The notes beneath the pieces are model-generated. The model was not told the DNA's origin, did not search any database, and saw nothing but the letters and a program-made list of their open reading frames with translations. The position numbers and the translations under genes were made by a program. Below are positions 33,582-45,078 of a stretch of 64,000 nucleotides of DNA, piece after piece. Position 1 is the first letter of the stretch; every line of letters begins with the position of its first letter. This DNA comes from Dactylonectria macrodidyma. Its lineage: Eukaryota; Ascomycota; Sordariomycetes; Hypocreales; Nectriaceae. Location of the stretch: the NCBI GenBank assembly GCA_020744425.1, contig JAGMUV010000024.1:1054001-1118000 (forward strand), written 5' to 3'.

Positions 33582-34449
33582 CAGCACGCTATTCTTAGCT
33601 AGAGAAGAAGGAACAGAAGCAAAGCGGTTTGGTGCAAAGCGTTGGAAGATGCCGGGAGACTTGATGGCGTGGCCGAGTTGAGATGAGATCTTGCAATGCA
33701 ATGGGGCAGGGCGGCGCTACCAAGGCGGTCTCTTAGTCCAGTCCGGAGCAGGGCTGACGGCGTCAAGATATGAGGCTGGCTGACACGTTCTCTTCTCTCT
33801 TTGGCTAACTCGGGGCAGGTTGGCGGTGGCAATGCGTCAATTATGCAATACGTCTACCGTAGCTAATTTACACCGCCCGACATAAACCAGCCCAACTTCC
33901 ACCAGTCCCATGACGATTCAATCTTTTTCTCTCATTCTAAGCGCCACCTTCCCACAATGACAGCAAGAAGCCCCTCGAAGACCCCGATTCAGTCCCTATC
34001 ATGAACTTATTAAGGAGAGAAGACGACCCTTTCATCACCGATGTGGCGCAATACGCCGGCCATTACAGAGGGATTCAAGACGGCTTGATGTGCTAGGAGA
34101 TTCGGGATCCAAACGGAGAGCCTTTCAAGAGTGCCCTCGAGGCGGTTTGTCTAAGAGTATCGCAGTGCCGCTCTATTCCGCGATCGACACTTCTACTAGT
34201 CGACATTTTCCTCCGAGTTAGATCACTCGAGACCAGCGCCGCCTATGTAATGCTAGCGGCTTCCAACGAACGACAGAGGAAGACTGCAGTGAGACATCTG
34301 AGACGAAATCCCCTGCTGAGGGAGTACCCTGGCCTCATGTCACATTCAGTATATCTATAGTATTTGCACTACGTTCTAGCGGAGTGCGCATTCCCTTTTA
34401 GTGTAGCTGGCAATGCGACACCTCAAGATCTCAAGCGCCAAACATCACC
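33582..34449. other. Intergenic between the RIP pseudogene and the protease-ankyrin gene
   Basis: This 868-bp interval separates divergent starts. It should contain both promoters. No clear TATA box was identified, and nothing else is recognised. Confidence 0.4.
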
Positions 34450-35868
34450 ATGACTGGGAAGAAGGAGGAAGCGTCCGATATGGGCTTGGTATATCGATGC
34501 CCCGGATTTGAGATACGGCGGCTCGCCCCAGCGACTGCGCACGACGCCAGCGATGCGCCGAATAGCTCCCTTCTTTCGATTGTCGCAACCAACGATAGCG
34601 ACGACACCACTCGAGGCGGGACGCTAAGCTACGTCGTGAAGGTTGACCAGGCCAGTTTTTTGGTCGCACCGGCTCATATATTTATGCCTCACCCTCCAGA
34701 CGATCCTGAAGAGGAGGCATACGATTCTGAATCGGACTCTGGATCGGAGCTATTGAGGGCGGGAAGTGCTACACCGCCCGACTTTGACTCCGCGTTGTCA
34801 TCATCAACAGGCTCCGAAGGCATCAGGAACGGCGTCGTCCAAACAGCGCCCTCCAGCATGCGTGAAGATGATAGCGAGCGGCCGAACTCGACTCCACCAT
34901 CTCTTGACTCCGATCACTTCCACATCTTCTCTCTGGAGCACGACTGCGCTCTTATTGCGGTCTCTCAAGGGAAAACCTTCTATCAAGAGCTCTCTTACAT
35001 CTCGCCGCAGAATATCCAGAGAATCGACCCCGGCCAAGTCTCAGTCTCGGCCGCGACGCCGCTCCGCGGCCTCATGCACGGCTGGCTAGACGGACGGTCA
35101 ACGCTGATGCGACTCCCATACAGTAACAAGTTTTCCAAGCTCTACCCGGTCAACTTTACTGATCCTGTCAGGGAGGGGGACTGCGGCTCGCTTGTAATCG
35201 ACCAGAACACCAAGCAGATCTACGGCTTCATCGTAGCCGCGAGCATGGAAGGGAGAGTAGCGTACGTCGTCTCCGCAAACGAGATCCTCCAGGATATCAC
35301 ATCCAAGTTGGGCCAAGAATGTGCTGGAGGGCATTCTATATCTAAGGAGCCAAGTGTGCCATTACATGCGACTTCCGATAAAGGAAGTCAAGCCGCCATC
35401 AATCTCTTGCCTGGGAGGACAGCCGATGTCAGCTCGAAGGATGCAACCGTTGGCGCCACACCGCTGTCATGGGCTGCCATAAACGGGCACGTGATTGTCG
35501 TTAAGCTGCTACTCGAAAACGGCGCTGATATCGAGTCCAAGGATACCGTCTATGGCCGCACACCAATATCATGGGCCGCTATGAATGGGCATACGGCCAT
35601 TGTCAGGCTATTGCTCGGCAGGGGTGCTGATATCGAGGCGAAAGATCAGCCGTTTAGCCCGACTCCTCTATCGTTGGCCGCTATGAACGGGCATGCTGCG
35701 ATCGTCAAGATGCTGCTTGAGGCGAAAGCGGATACCGAGTCCGTGGCAGCATATCCTGTCGAGTCTAATATGCAATGTGATCCGCCAAACCCAGCACTGA
35801 CTGAAATTAAAAGTAATAAGGTTCAGGTTAAGAGTGTCACAGCCCGGGTTAGGACCAGGCGGTCATGA
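34450..35868 (+). CDS. Trypsin-fold (S1/3C-like) domain fused to ankyrin repeats; 3' end altered
   Basis: This single ORF has 472 codons and starts at ATG after CATCACC. Residues about 20-290 look like a chymotrypsin-fold protease domain: H76 in FLVAPAHIF, D165 in EHDCALIAV, and E-G-D-C-G-S-L-V at 242-249 with Cys245 where chymotrypsin has Ser. A Ser/Asp/Glu-rich insertion lies at about 85-150. Residues about 335-435 are three ankyrin repeats (TPLSWAAINGH, TPISWAAMNGH, TPLSLAAMNGH). Related domains occur as N-terminal effector modules of fungal NLR-like and ankyrin proteins, where proteolysis is suspected to trigger downstream responses. The last eleven codons and the stop are encoded by an LTR-like repeat beginning at 35835, so the ankyrin array has been cut short. 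The remaining frame has no premature stop, and activity is possible. Confidence 0.75.
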   Translation: MTGKKEEASDMGLVYRCPGFEIRRLAPATAHDASDAPNSSLLSIVATNDSDDTTRGGTLSYVVKVDQASFLVAPAHIFMPHPPDDPEEEAYDSESDSGSELLRAGSATPPDFDSALSSSTGSEGIRNGVVQTAPSSMREDDSERPNSTPPSLDSDHFHIFSLEHDCALIAVSQGKTFYQELSYISPQNIQRIDPGQVSVSAATPLRGLMHGWLDGRSTLMRLPYSNKFSKLYPVNFTDPVREGDCGSLVIDQNTKQIYGFIVAASMEGRVAYVVSANEILQDITSKLGQECAGGHSISKEPSVPLHATSDKGSQAAINLLPGRTADVSSKDATVGATPLSWAAINGHVIVVKLLLENGADIESKDTVYGRTPISWAAMNGHTAIVRLLLGRGADIEAKDQPFSPTPLSLAAMNGHAAIVKMLLEAKADTESVAAYPVESNMQCDPPNPALTEIKSNKVQVKSVTARVRTRRS

Positions 35869-35895
35869 CTAGCAGAACTATGACATACCTACTTT
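35835..35895 (+). repeat. LTR-like repeat 5' end, supplying the stop of the ankyrin gene
   Basis: TGTCACAGCCCGGGTTAGGA and the following bases (ACCAGGCGGTCA, then GCAGAACTATGACA) match, with C-to-T type differences, the reverse complement of 50087-50040 and the ends of 30753-30338. It begins with TG at the coding boundary of the ankyrin gene. The rest of the repeat to the right (to about 36250) is too mutated to delimit. Confidence 0.7.
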
Positions 35896-36970
35896 TTCCC
35901 TCTAATCAATGTTAGGAGCGCTAATAATAGGAGCAATAGCGCTCTAAGAGTAGTGCCCTCTTAAGAATAGCACGCTTTTAAGAACTATCGCTTTTACTTA
36001 GTATATATATATACTCATTTAGTGCTTTTATAAAAAGATAGTTTAATAATTATTAATATATTAAATTATATTAAATTTATTATTTTATTATTATTAAATT
36101 ATAATTTATATTATTGCTATCGAAACTGCTGTTCGGACTTTTGCTTCTGCGCTGCCGCGTTCCTCGTTGCCGCGTTTCTGTACAGTCACGTGTTTGCATT
36201 GCTTGAGTTGTCATAAGACGAAGGACTCGATTGATTGGTCGGCCTAGGTATAGATAGACTCTTATCCCTCCCCTCTTACAGAACCTTCCTCCGCTAAATC
36301 CTTCTACCGTTCCATCGCAGTCGATGTCAGAGGCGACCGCAGGATTCCCTTGGTTTCCAACGCGTCACTCCTTCGGCTGTATATTGATCAGCACAAGGTC
36401 GGCCTATAATTGTATGACCCATGCGTTACACCTCTTGCGACCAGGCCGGCTGAACTCAGCCTCTGTTATGCGTCCTAGGCTAGATAGATGAGATGCTCTT
36501 TATAGCCTAGGAAGTAGGCTTCGATCTTCTTCGATTCTTTTGGCTAGCGTATATTCAAGACGATTCTCGTATACTAGTATTGGCGAGAGTCCGTCGGGCT
36601 GTCGCGCGATGCACTGTATGCGCATTATGTCGTTTGTTTGGTTAGGGGGGGTTATTGTAAGTCGATTGTATCGCGAGCAGTTAAATTATGACGTGACGTT
36701 GAATTGCGATGTGATTGGAATTGTGACGAGCCCTTACGGGGCTTTTATCGCATGACGATTTTGCCTTCTGACATCTAGCTTTTCTGCCTCGCTTTTCTAT
36801 CTAGCTTTTCGAGCTGCTTATTACATGTTAAAGGGTTGAATAGGATAGCAAGGCTTGCCCCCTGATGCAGTAGAAACTCTAGTCATTCTGAGTTGCTATT
36901 GCCTTAGGCTTGGGTTTTAGGCCTTCACACTATTATTCACTATTAGTTTTTTTTTGTTAACTGTTTGACC
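35896..36970. other. AT-rich and repeat-derived stretch, no gene
   Basis: About 35990-36120 is nearly pure A/T. The rest carries LTR-like promoter features (TAGATAGACTC with pyrimidine run near 36250-36290) but no ORF of interest. It is likely the mutated body of the inserted retroelement. Confidence 0.5.
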
Positions 36971-37010
36971 TCTGGCCCCCCTCTGAGTGTGCGCTGCCAA
37001 GGACCATAAC
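36971..37010 (-). repeat. Polypurine-tract-adjacent segment, copy 2
   Basis: This is about 85-90 per cent identical by eye to 30754-30793 (CTCTGAGTGTGCGCTGCC; GGACCATAACC). On the minus strand it ends in a G-rich purine tract. The LTR expected to its left does not match the other copies, so the element is chimeric or deleted here. Confidence 0.55.
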
Positions 37011-38001
37011 CTCAACAACGTAACTCCGATGTCGTCGATGTGAACTTCTCTGTGACACTCGAGAACTCCGCATTGTCCGCGGGGTTAAGAATGGAGTTAG
37101 GACGGAGTTAGCATTGTAATAAATACGGAGGCAGATTTAAGTGTTGACTGCTCATTGCGGAAACCTTGACTTGTGGCGGATGTTCACAGGTACTGGCTGC
37201 ATGCCGTTATTTGTGCGGGTAAATTCTGTATTTTAAGACATATTCGCAGTACTCAGCGAATCATCTTCCTGGAGATAGATCTCGTTCGCTACTGTGTGGT
37301 AGAGAAGAAAAGAACGACAGGGCTGAACACTTGGAGGGTGATCGCTCGGCGCCGAGAGAACTTCCACGCCGAGGTGGCCAACTTCGGCCGATGCTGACAT
37401 TGCCGACATTGACCGCGTTTTTGGTGTGCAAAGGAAGGTACCAGTCACAACAGCACCGCGCTGTTAGCGCTTTTTGTCGTCTTCAGTTTTATTGTGGCGC
37501 CGAATGACAGCACTGACTTGCTGCGGAGCTCTACTTACTCACTATGGAGTGCACAGTACGAGGAGTCGAAAGTAGTAGAAGTAATAAAGCCCGAGCCCGT
37601 AATCCTTCCATTTTGGATCCCTGGGCCTGCGGGGTGAATACGTGGTGGCTCGGCCAGTGTGGAGAAGCGGAGGGGAACGAACTTGTGCAGCATCAGCACA
37701 TCGAGTCGTTGGTCAAGCTGAGCACAGACAGGGATTATGTCAAACGTCAGTTAAGCTAGTAGACCACTGTACTAGCATCGTCGGCGCCGAATTCTCGCGG
37801 CGATCGAACCATCACCGAAACTCTACGTGACCTTTGTCTAAGGCTACTAGTTAGTGTTGCACCGACGGGTTGCGTGGCCACGCGTGGCCCAGAACGTTAG
37901 TGTAAAAGCCAAGTGCATATCCCCTTCTGCATTCTAGCATTTTCCCACAGCTTTGCCCTGCATCTCGTCCGTTCGAGTGACGCCTCATTGCAGAATCCGA
38001 A
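37011..38001. other. Intergenic, no gene recognised
   Basis: Overlapping ORFs at 37544-37830 on the plus strand lack domains. The last few hundred bases should be the promoter of the EthD-like gene. Confidence 0.4.
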
Positions 38002-38806
38002 ATGCCTGCCCCATATCTGTTCCACGTCAACCTTCGGCCACCTGGAGGTGTAGATGAGAAGGCTTGGGAGAAAGCACTGGTTGAAGAATACGTGAGCACT
38101 CCTCCTGATCGTCGTGACACATGCCTTGGGGCAATCTAACGCTGCAATCCAGCTCGCCGATCTAGTACAGACAAAGTCAGCGACGAGGTTCTCTCTATAC
38201 CGCGAATCATACAACTTCCCTCTCGCAGCGAAGCAGCGCGCACCCCGGCAGCATCTGCTGTACATCCAGACTAATCACCCGGAGCTTCTTCTGGTCGGCG
38301 ACCATTCAAAGCTACTTCCAGCGATCAATTCCAGCACTGCAAGCGAGGTTCTCGATGTCCGCAACTACAATTTGATACAGAGTTTCGACCCGAAAAATCA
38401 CGGCGAAGGTGAGCAGTAGTGCCTCGGCCGCGCCAGCCTTGCCTATTTGTCATTATATCAGCTGACGATGCATAACAAAGAGCCTTCTCAAACTCTTCTG
38501 ACCGCCGAACTCCATCCTGTAGATGAGGATGATTTGCACAGCTGGTACAAGGAAGAACACCTGGGCATGCTGTCCGAGATTCCTGGCTACTGTCGTTCTT
38601 CCCGGTACGAAATTGGCCCTCGCACCGATTACACATTCGGGGAAAAGCTACCCAAGTTCATCGCAAATCACTATTTTACCTCCTTGGATGGTTTCGCTAC
38701 TCCTATTGGAGAGGCTGTCAGTTTGACCCCGTGGAGCCAAAAGGTCATCACTACAAGCCCTATTTTCGTTCTTCGAGGCTGGGATCTCGTAGTAGCCGGA
38801 AGCTGA
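38002..38806 (+). CDS. EthD-like dimeric alpha-beta barrel protein
   Basis: Three exons (38002-38091, 38153-38408, 38481-38806) give 223 residues. Intron 1 (61 bp) has an ATCTAAC branch and intron 2 (72 bp) a GCTGACG branch. The protein appears to be two ferredoxin-like halves. The N-terminal half begins PYLFHVNLRPPGGVDEKAW. The C-terminal half contains DLHSWYKEEHLGMLSEIPGY followed by CRSSRYEI, the EthD/Dabb pattern in which the 'W(Y/H)xEEH' helix lines the barrel. EthD-like proteins act in secondary-metabolite tailoring, decarboxylation or heme/aromatic pathways, but most fungal members have no assigned reaction. No signal peptide. It converges on the P450 gene 620 bp downstream, which would suit a small tailoring pair. 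The start was chosen as the ATG that yields a complete first half. Confidence 0.8.
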
Positions 38807-39425
38807 AAGACTTCAATCCTCGAGACAAGATGTAGCCTTTATGATAGGACGAAAGACTTAGCGAGATATATTCTCACCGATCCCACATCTACTACTAAGC
38901 TATATCCATGTACGAGGGCCGATTAGCGACGAATGGAATGATGCCTCCAATAATCGTTAATGCTATGTGTATTGACTTGTGCAACGCTCTGATCTGTCTC
39001 CTTACGGGTCAATCCCACAGTAAGCTGGTTGCTGAGGTTAATAGCCATTCAGGCTTCTGGTCCCGACTGGATGTGATTTGCAGGTTGACTGCAATGCGCC
39101 GCAGCCGCTCGCCTGCGCGACCCACACACAAGCTACAGTGGCCGAATAAGCCTGGACATTGAATAATACATCAGTCAGACCAAGTATTTACAGATAACCC
39201 CTTTTACAGACACCTTAATGACCCCTACCAGTGACCCACTAGCTAGTGGCTTGCGTCCCTCAATCTTCTCAATAGGCATATCACACATCTACTAAATGTT
39301 ATGGCACATGGTTCTCAGGGTAGGCTAGATGAAGACGGCTGATTCACTTTGTTCACAGTTATTATTGTTTCCTTGCAGCCAGAGTTACAGTTCTATTAAG
39401 CTCATGCCCATTTCTAATGCACAGT
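38807..39425. other. Convergent intergenic interval
   Basis: This 619-bp stretch between two 3' ends probably holds both polyadenylation regions. No other feature recognised. Confidence 0.45.
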
Positions 39426-41242
39426 TTATTCTCGCTTCTTCAGATAACAATTGAGTCCCTTCTGACGCGGGAACCAGCTACCGGTAACTACCCAAGGCTC
39501 GTTGGGATTCACAAGAGAGATTTCGTACTTGCGGACCAGTGTTGCTACAATCTTGTACACCTCAAGCGAGGCAAGGTTTCGGCCAATGCAAACCCGAGAA
39601 CCGCCACCGAAGGTGAGGTCCGCAGCATTGTAGAGACGGAGTCGCTCCTTGTACGCGGTGTCAGTCTCTCCTTCGTTCTGCAGCCATCGCTCAGGGCGAT
39701 ATCTGTCGGCATCATCTCCCCAGATGCCCTTGTTTCGGCCCACAACATAAGGGTTGATGCCAACGGCTGTACCTGCGGGGATGTAGCCGCCATCCGGTAG
39801 CTTCAGGCCAGTCTCGGGGACGTAGCGCTCAAGGAGCATGCAGACGCCGGGGTGCATGCGCATGGCCTCACGAACAACGGCCTCAAGGTCTATTGCCAGT
39901 TAGTAGGATTCTCCCAGAACAGAGGGCGCCAGACTTACAGGGCAGGGCACGAGCGGAACTGAAGGAGGCAACATCGGCCAGGTTGGCAGCAAGTACTTCG
40001 GCTTCAAGCTTCCGGTATGCCTCGGGGTTATGGAGAGCATACCAAAAGATGGCTCGGATCGTAATGGCTGTCGTGTCGGCACCAGCGAGCAGGTTCACTA
40101 AGAGGTACCCCATGATGACACCATCATCGACAAGGTCAGGGTGGGTTTCCTTGGACTCGATAAAGTGCTGCAGGAAATCAGGGACCTTGGGATCGTAGTT
40201 GGTATCCTTGCCCTGAAGACGAGCAATCAGGTGCTCAAGTGAGATGCGAGTGACATTGCCCAAGTTGGGGGGTCCAACTCGCATGACAGGGTTCTTGTCA
40301 AGAAGAAAGTCCAAGAACGGCATCTGGCCCACGGCGGCGAAGCTGAGAACCGTTAGCAAGTTGCTCAGCAAGGTACTATTGAAATTCAGCATCACGTACT
40401 AGTCAAGAGCCTTGTCGGCAATAGCAATCGTGCCATCATAATCGTGACCCTTGTCCATGTAGCCGAATCGCTGGCTAAAGGAAGCAGCACCATTGGCGTC
40501 CCAAGAGTCTGGCCGTCACATTAGCAGGGTGGTTGATCAAGTGGAGGGAAACTCACAAAAGCCAATCCACTCGCCAAGGTCACACGTCTTTGGCTGGCTC
40601 TCGCTCATGAACCTCTTCTCCAGATGGCCGCAAAAGTCGGCGATGATGGTGTCGAAAAGGGACTCTAGGCCGATGACGCTGCTCTGGGAGTAGTACTTGA
40701 CGATAGGCCGCTTCATGCGAGCATGCTCAGCCTGGTCGGTGGTGCTGAACAGGTGGTACGCGATCTTGCCATTGACAACAGCGCTGTTGTTGTGGTAGAA
40801 CTCTGTCTGCAGATTGTCAGCACCCCTCAACAGTTGTCGAGGGACAGGCACACCTTCCGCCACTTGCCATCAGTGCCGTAGAGGGTCTTGATGAGCTCGG
40901 GGAGGTCAAGATCAAGCGTGTTAGGTCCAATGCGGACAACAGGTCCGTACTTTTCGTGAAGCTTCTTGATCTTGATGTGATAGTTTCCCGTCCTCACAAC
41001 ACACAGTCGCCAAAGGTTGGTCCATCCTGAGACCCTCCAATTAGCACCATACATCAAAGATGTCTCATGTACAACTCACCAGCTGGGCCCGGGCCAGGAA
41101 ACTTTCTCAGTGGAGAAATGAAATACGAGACGATCCACCACACAGTGACGCTCAGGATGGGAACGACGATGGCCGTACCAACGCTCTTCCAGTCCGAGCC
41201 CTGGACGAGGGCGGCGATGTAGGAGGTGTCGATGGAACTCAT
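39426..41242 (-). CDS. Cytochrome P450 monooxygenase (pisatin-demethylase-like)
   Basis: Six exons (41242-41080, 41026-40854, 40806-40557, 40508-40400, 40342-39939, 39889-39426) give 520 residues. All five introns are 47-57 bp GT-AG and keep the frame. There is one N-terminal membrane anchor (about 20-42, AIVVPILSVTVWWIVSYFI), then the proline-rich hinge FPGPGPAG. The I-helix oxygen-binding motif is AGADTT at 318-323, and ExxR is at 374-377 (EAMR). The heme loop is FGGGSRVCIG with ligand Cys467. All signature residues are present, so it should be a functional ER-bound oxygenase. The pattern NTLDLDLPELIKTLYG and QAEHARMKRP fits the fungal CYP group that includes pisatin demethylase. The substrate is unknown. 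Nearby EthD-like and PTH11-like genes do not settle the pathway. Confidence 0.93.
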
Positions 41243-43733
41243 TTTTAGAAACACTGTTCCCCCAGAGCAAGCCACTGATGAATCAAGTCTGCCCTCGGTG
41301 CGTTTTCGATGTTACACTCACAACCGCTTTGTGTGGCATCGGGTAGAGGAAATGGCTGGTCATATAATCCCCCCAGGACATCGTGTTCTATGGGCCCCGT
41401 CCACGCAACAGCAGATACCCCAGGGTACTATGTGCCCCGACCAGCACACCAACTACGAATACCCCTAGTGTGATGATGACAGTGCAGAACCTGGCTGAAC
41501 CCCTTACTATTCTGAGCCAAGATGTGACGGATGGGGTAGAGAGCGGCTCGAAATGGCCTTCAAAGTCCTCATCCGCTGCAACATAAACCCGGCAGGGTAA
41601 CGTCGCTAGACTATCATCTCCTGCAAGCTTGCTTCCTTTAGTCCGAAGCCTTTATCTTGTGTGGATGCTGGTGGAGTGAGTGTACGGGTAGTTCGCAGAC
41701 TCTCAGGGCAAAATCGCGGCTACAACCTTACTTCGCAGCACAACACGAGCAAGGCCAGCCGTCTTGTCACCAACACTCGTATCAAAGCATTGCGTTTGTC
41801 ATCCTGACATCTCCACATCTCCACATTCGGTACCTGGTGGAGATGACCCTTTCTTTCCCAGGATCCCAGCTAGTATCAGGGCCCAGATCCACAGCCGTTG
41901 CGTTGCGAGCGCAGCCAATTGCATGGGCCACGCTGGAGAATCGCCTTGGTTCCGCTTAGCAAGCCACAGAATACCGGGTTTGGCCGTTTCCACACCACAG
42001 AACCAACAGAGACGGGGCCAAAGGCGGTCAACACGATGATACCTCGCATCAGTCGGCAGATTCTTAACGTAACATCGTCCAATGGGATCGGCGCTGCGCC
42101 AGTCGTACAGAGGCATACCTTCGTGGAGGACCGAGGAGCTGGTTCGTGAAGAATTCAGCCACAGGCGGCGGACATGAATACTATAGATATAGTAGACAGA
42201 CTACAGGGCGGTTGAGCTCTCTGGAAGTTACTCGTCATCATGGCAAACCCCAACGAGCAAGGCCGCATACCCCGCATCCCGATCTCGCATCCCGATCTCG
42301 ATCATTGCTTCTTCCGGTCCTGGCAGGGGATGTCGTCGTCGGGTTTTTGACGTAATGCATCCCAAGAACCAAGGTCAAGCAGCAGGGGCAGGGTCCAGGG
42401 TCCAGGGTCCAGGGCTGGTTGGACCCTGAGGGTGGTCCTGAGCAGACAGGCAGAAGGTCCATCCTTACTTTTTCTCATGGTTTGCCTGCCTAATCTTGCA
42501 CAAAACCCTTGTGCTTGGGGGGCCAGCTGATACCTGGTAGATTCCTGACTCGAGATGTGATCTAACTGCTCTCCCATGCGCAATACAAGATTTCATCATG
42601 CAACACGTCGGCAGAATTATGAGCATCATATCAGCACCTACATTGTTCACAAAGTTCTTTCAAGATAACCTCCCGCCGTCCTGCGCGTTATCTCCTCAGA
42701 GTCTGGGTGTAGCCTCGAGCAGCAACCAGTCGCTCCGATCATGCACGCGAGTCATGACAACTCGGCATTTGCGTTGGCGACCACTGAAACAACCACGTCC
42801 CTCACAACTCGTCGTACGACTCCCAAATGCATTGTCTGCAGGGGCGAAGTCAATTATTGCGAATTTCAGTGCTCCACGCACCGTGGGTGCCAATCTGCTC
42901 CAGTATTACAGACTACGTAGTATGTAGTTGGCGCCTCGTCCGCTGTGCTGTTGGTTGGCCTTGGTTGACCCTTGTTTCGCTTTTCGCTTTCGCTGCCACA
43001 ACGCTTGCGCAAGGATTCTATGTGCCAGCAAGCGGCGGATTCAACGGATCTCACTTCCGGCAGCGCATCGTATCGCATCGCAGGGCTCCGTTCCCTAGCC
43101 GTCGGCTGCAAGGCAAGCAGCCGTTATTAGCACCGAGACCACCCGTCGTTAATCCGGACCGAAGCGGATATGGGTGGTAGTCTGTGGTGCTGCCTCCTCG
43201 TCCTACAAGCTATTCTCGGTCCCCCCCCCCTAAGCCGCTCGAGTAAAACGGCTCGAGGGCAAGGGCGGGTTACGAGAGGCGGCGATCATGTCACCCTGCC
43301 AAGCCCAGCCCAGGAGAAAGAATATTACGTTCCTGCGCCGGTGGAGAGACAGCTGATCATCTGTCCCGAAGCCCTCGCAATCCGAATCTCGGCCCAACTC
43401 ACGCCGTCTGCGATCGGCAAACAGAGGTTTCGTCTTAGTCCTAGCTGAGCCAGCACCTCAAAAACTCTATTTTGATTTATTTGTATTTCTTTTTATATTT
43501 TTCTTTTCGTTTTTTTCTATTTGAAATCAGGGTTGCATTTGATCGAGCATGCGCTTGATAGAAAACAGCCTCCCCTCCTCCACCCAGTCCAGACTCGAGG
43601 TCTCGATGGTATTGCCCTGCTAGCAGTCAACACACATGCGAAGTCATCCGGTCAGCATCCCGACGTGTTTCCCGCCTGATATGGAGAAAAGACAGCGGTC
43701 CTCTTTTGACAACCTCGAATCAACAATAGGACG
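41243..43733. other. Long gene-free interval between P450 and membrane protein genes
   Basis: 2.5 kb of normal base composition with only short ORFs and no recognised domain. It should include the promoters of the divergent P450 (minus) and membrane-protein (plus) genes. A GGGTCCA heptamer is repeated at 42391-42414, and a long T-rich tract at about 43470-43525 lies roughly 210-260 bp before the membrane-protein start. Confidence 0.45.
42391..42414. repeat. GGGTCCA heptamer tandem repeat
   Basis: The 7-bp unit is repeated about 3.4 times without interruption. Simple sequence, no known role. Confidence 0.8.
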
Positions 43734-45078
43734 ATGGCCATGGGAGGGGATGGGCCATGGGCAATTACCGTCATGTGGTCGCTGACCGCAGTCACCTTGA
43801 TCTTTGTTGTGCTGCGGATCTACACCCGAGTCTGGGTTGTCAAGTCGTTCGGAGTTGACGACCACGTCTACAATCTGGCCTTTGTAAGTGGCCCTCCGGC
43901 TCAATTGCCTTCGGCCTCGCTGATACCAATCGTCAAGGCATTCCTCACCTTCTACACGATATTCACCAGCGTCTCGGCAAGGTATGGCTTTGGCCAGAAC
44001 ATGACCGACATCACGGACCCAGATGACCAGGTCAACGCGGTCCTTTTCGAGGCAATCGGCCAAACATTCGCCGTCGTCGGCATGGCCGTCGCAAAATGGT
44101 CCCTCGGTCTCTTTCTGCTTCGAATCGTTAAGGCCCAATGGCACAAGGTTGTGATCTGGATATCAATGGCTTGTCTGATGGGGGCGTCTATCTCGGTTTG
44201 CTTTGTCTTTTGGCTCCAGTGCACGCCGCCAAAGTACCTGTGGGACCGCCGTGTCCCAGGCGGACGCTGTCACATCGACTCGACACCAGTCTCGATGTTG
44301 CTCTGCAGTAAGTCTACCTAATCCTCTGAGAGGAGTTCAACTAATTTTTCCAGTCTTGTGCGTCATCGTCGACTTCTTCTATGCCGTCTTCCCCTGGCTG
44401 TTCATTTGGGGTCTGCAGATGAATACCCGGGAAAAGATTGTCATTCTCGCCAGTCTAAGTCTCGGAGTGATGTAAGCCATCCTTGGACCATTTGTTGAGT
44501 CTGGCTAACTGTCATCAGTGCTGGAGCCTGTGGCATCAAGCGAACCATCGAAGTGCCTGCCCTTTCAAGTGCCAACTACCTCAGTACGTTCCATCAACTA
44601 ATTAAAGACAATGGCTCACATCTTTCCAGAGGACACCGTCGGCCTCATCGTGTGGTCGGCCGCTGAGATTGCTGTCACCATGATATGCATTGGCATCCCC
44701 GTATGCAGACCGCTATACAAGCGTTACCTCGACAAATTGACGTCGCGCGATACTGGCAAGTATCGTGAACAAAACGACGGGGGATCCTACCCCTTGAGAA
44801 CATTTGGCGGGAGCACATTGCAGGCAGGCCCAGGCCAGAAGGAAGAGGACGCCTCTGACGGTGGTGATTCGATCACAAAGGCGGAGCGCAAACTCGGCTT
44901 TGGTGGTCCGTTTACAAAGGCCTACGCCATGGGTGGCGAGCGTGTGCGTGGGGATAACCAGAGTGACGAGGAGATTTTAGGGCCTGACTTCCGTCGGAGT
45001 CAACGTGCCGACCTCGCGAGGCAAGACAAGGGAATAACTGTGACATATGATGTCCAAACTTCGAGATTAGATATATAG
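43734..45078 (+). CDS. PTH11/rhodopsin-domain seven-transmembrane protein
   Basis: Five exons (43734-43883, 43938-44307, 44354-44471, 44519-44583, 44630-45078) give 383 residues. Membrane helices are visible in order, among them VMWSLTAVTLIFVVLRIY, FLTFYTIFTSV, AVVGMAVAKWSLGLFLL, VVIWISMACLMGASISVCF, VIVDFFYAVFPWLFIWGLQM and TVGLIVWSAAEIAVTMICIG. LQCTPPKYLWD in loop 4 and RIYTRVWVVKSFGVDD after helix 1 are family signatures of the fungal rhodopsin-domain/PTH11-like group. The last 110 residues are a hydrophilic cytoplasmic tail. Members are suspected G-protein-coupled receptors, and some sit in secondary-metabolite clusters. Intron 1 is 54 bp and contains no in-frame stop, so its retention would insert 18 residues between helices 1 and 2. 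No CFEM domain is present. Confidence 0.88.

Noticed and set aside
41243..43733. Several short ORFs in the P450 upstream interval
   Set aside because: They overlap on both strands, lack domains and are of lengths expected by chance in GC-balanced DNA. Kept as intergenic.
43644..44144. 166-codon minus-strand ORF
   Set aside because: It overlaps the first exons of the rhodopsin-domain gene on the opposite strand. It is hydrophilic with no domain, hence a shadow.
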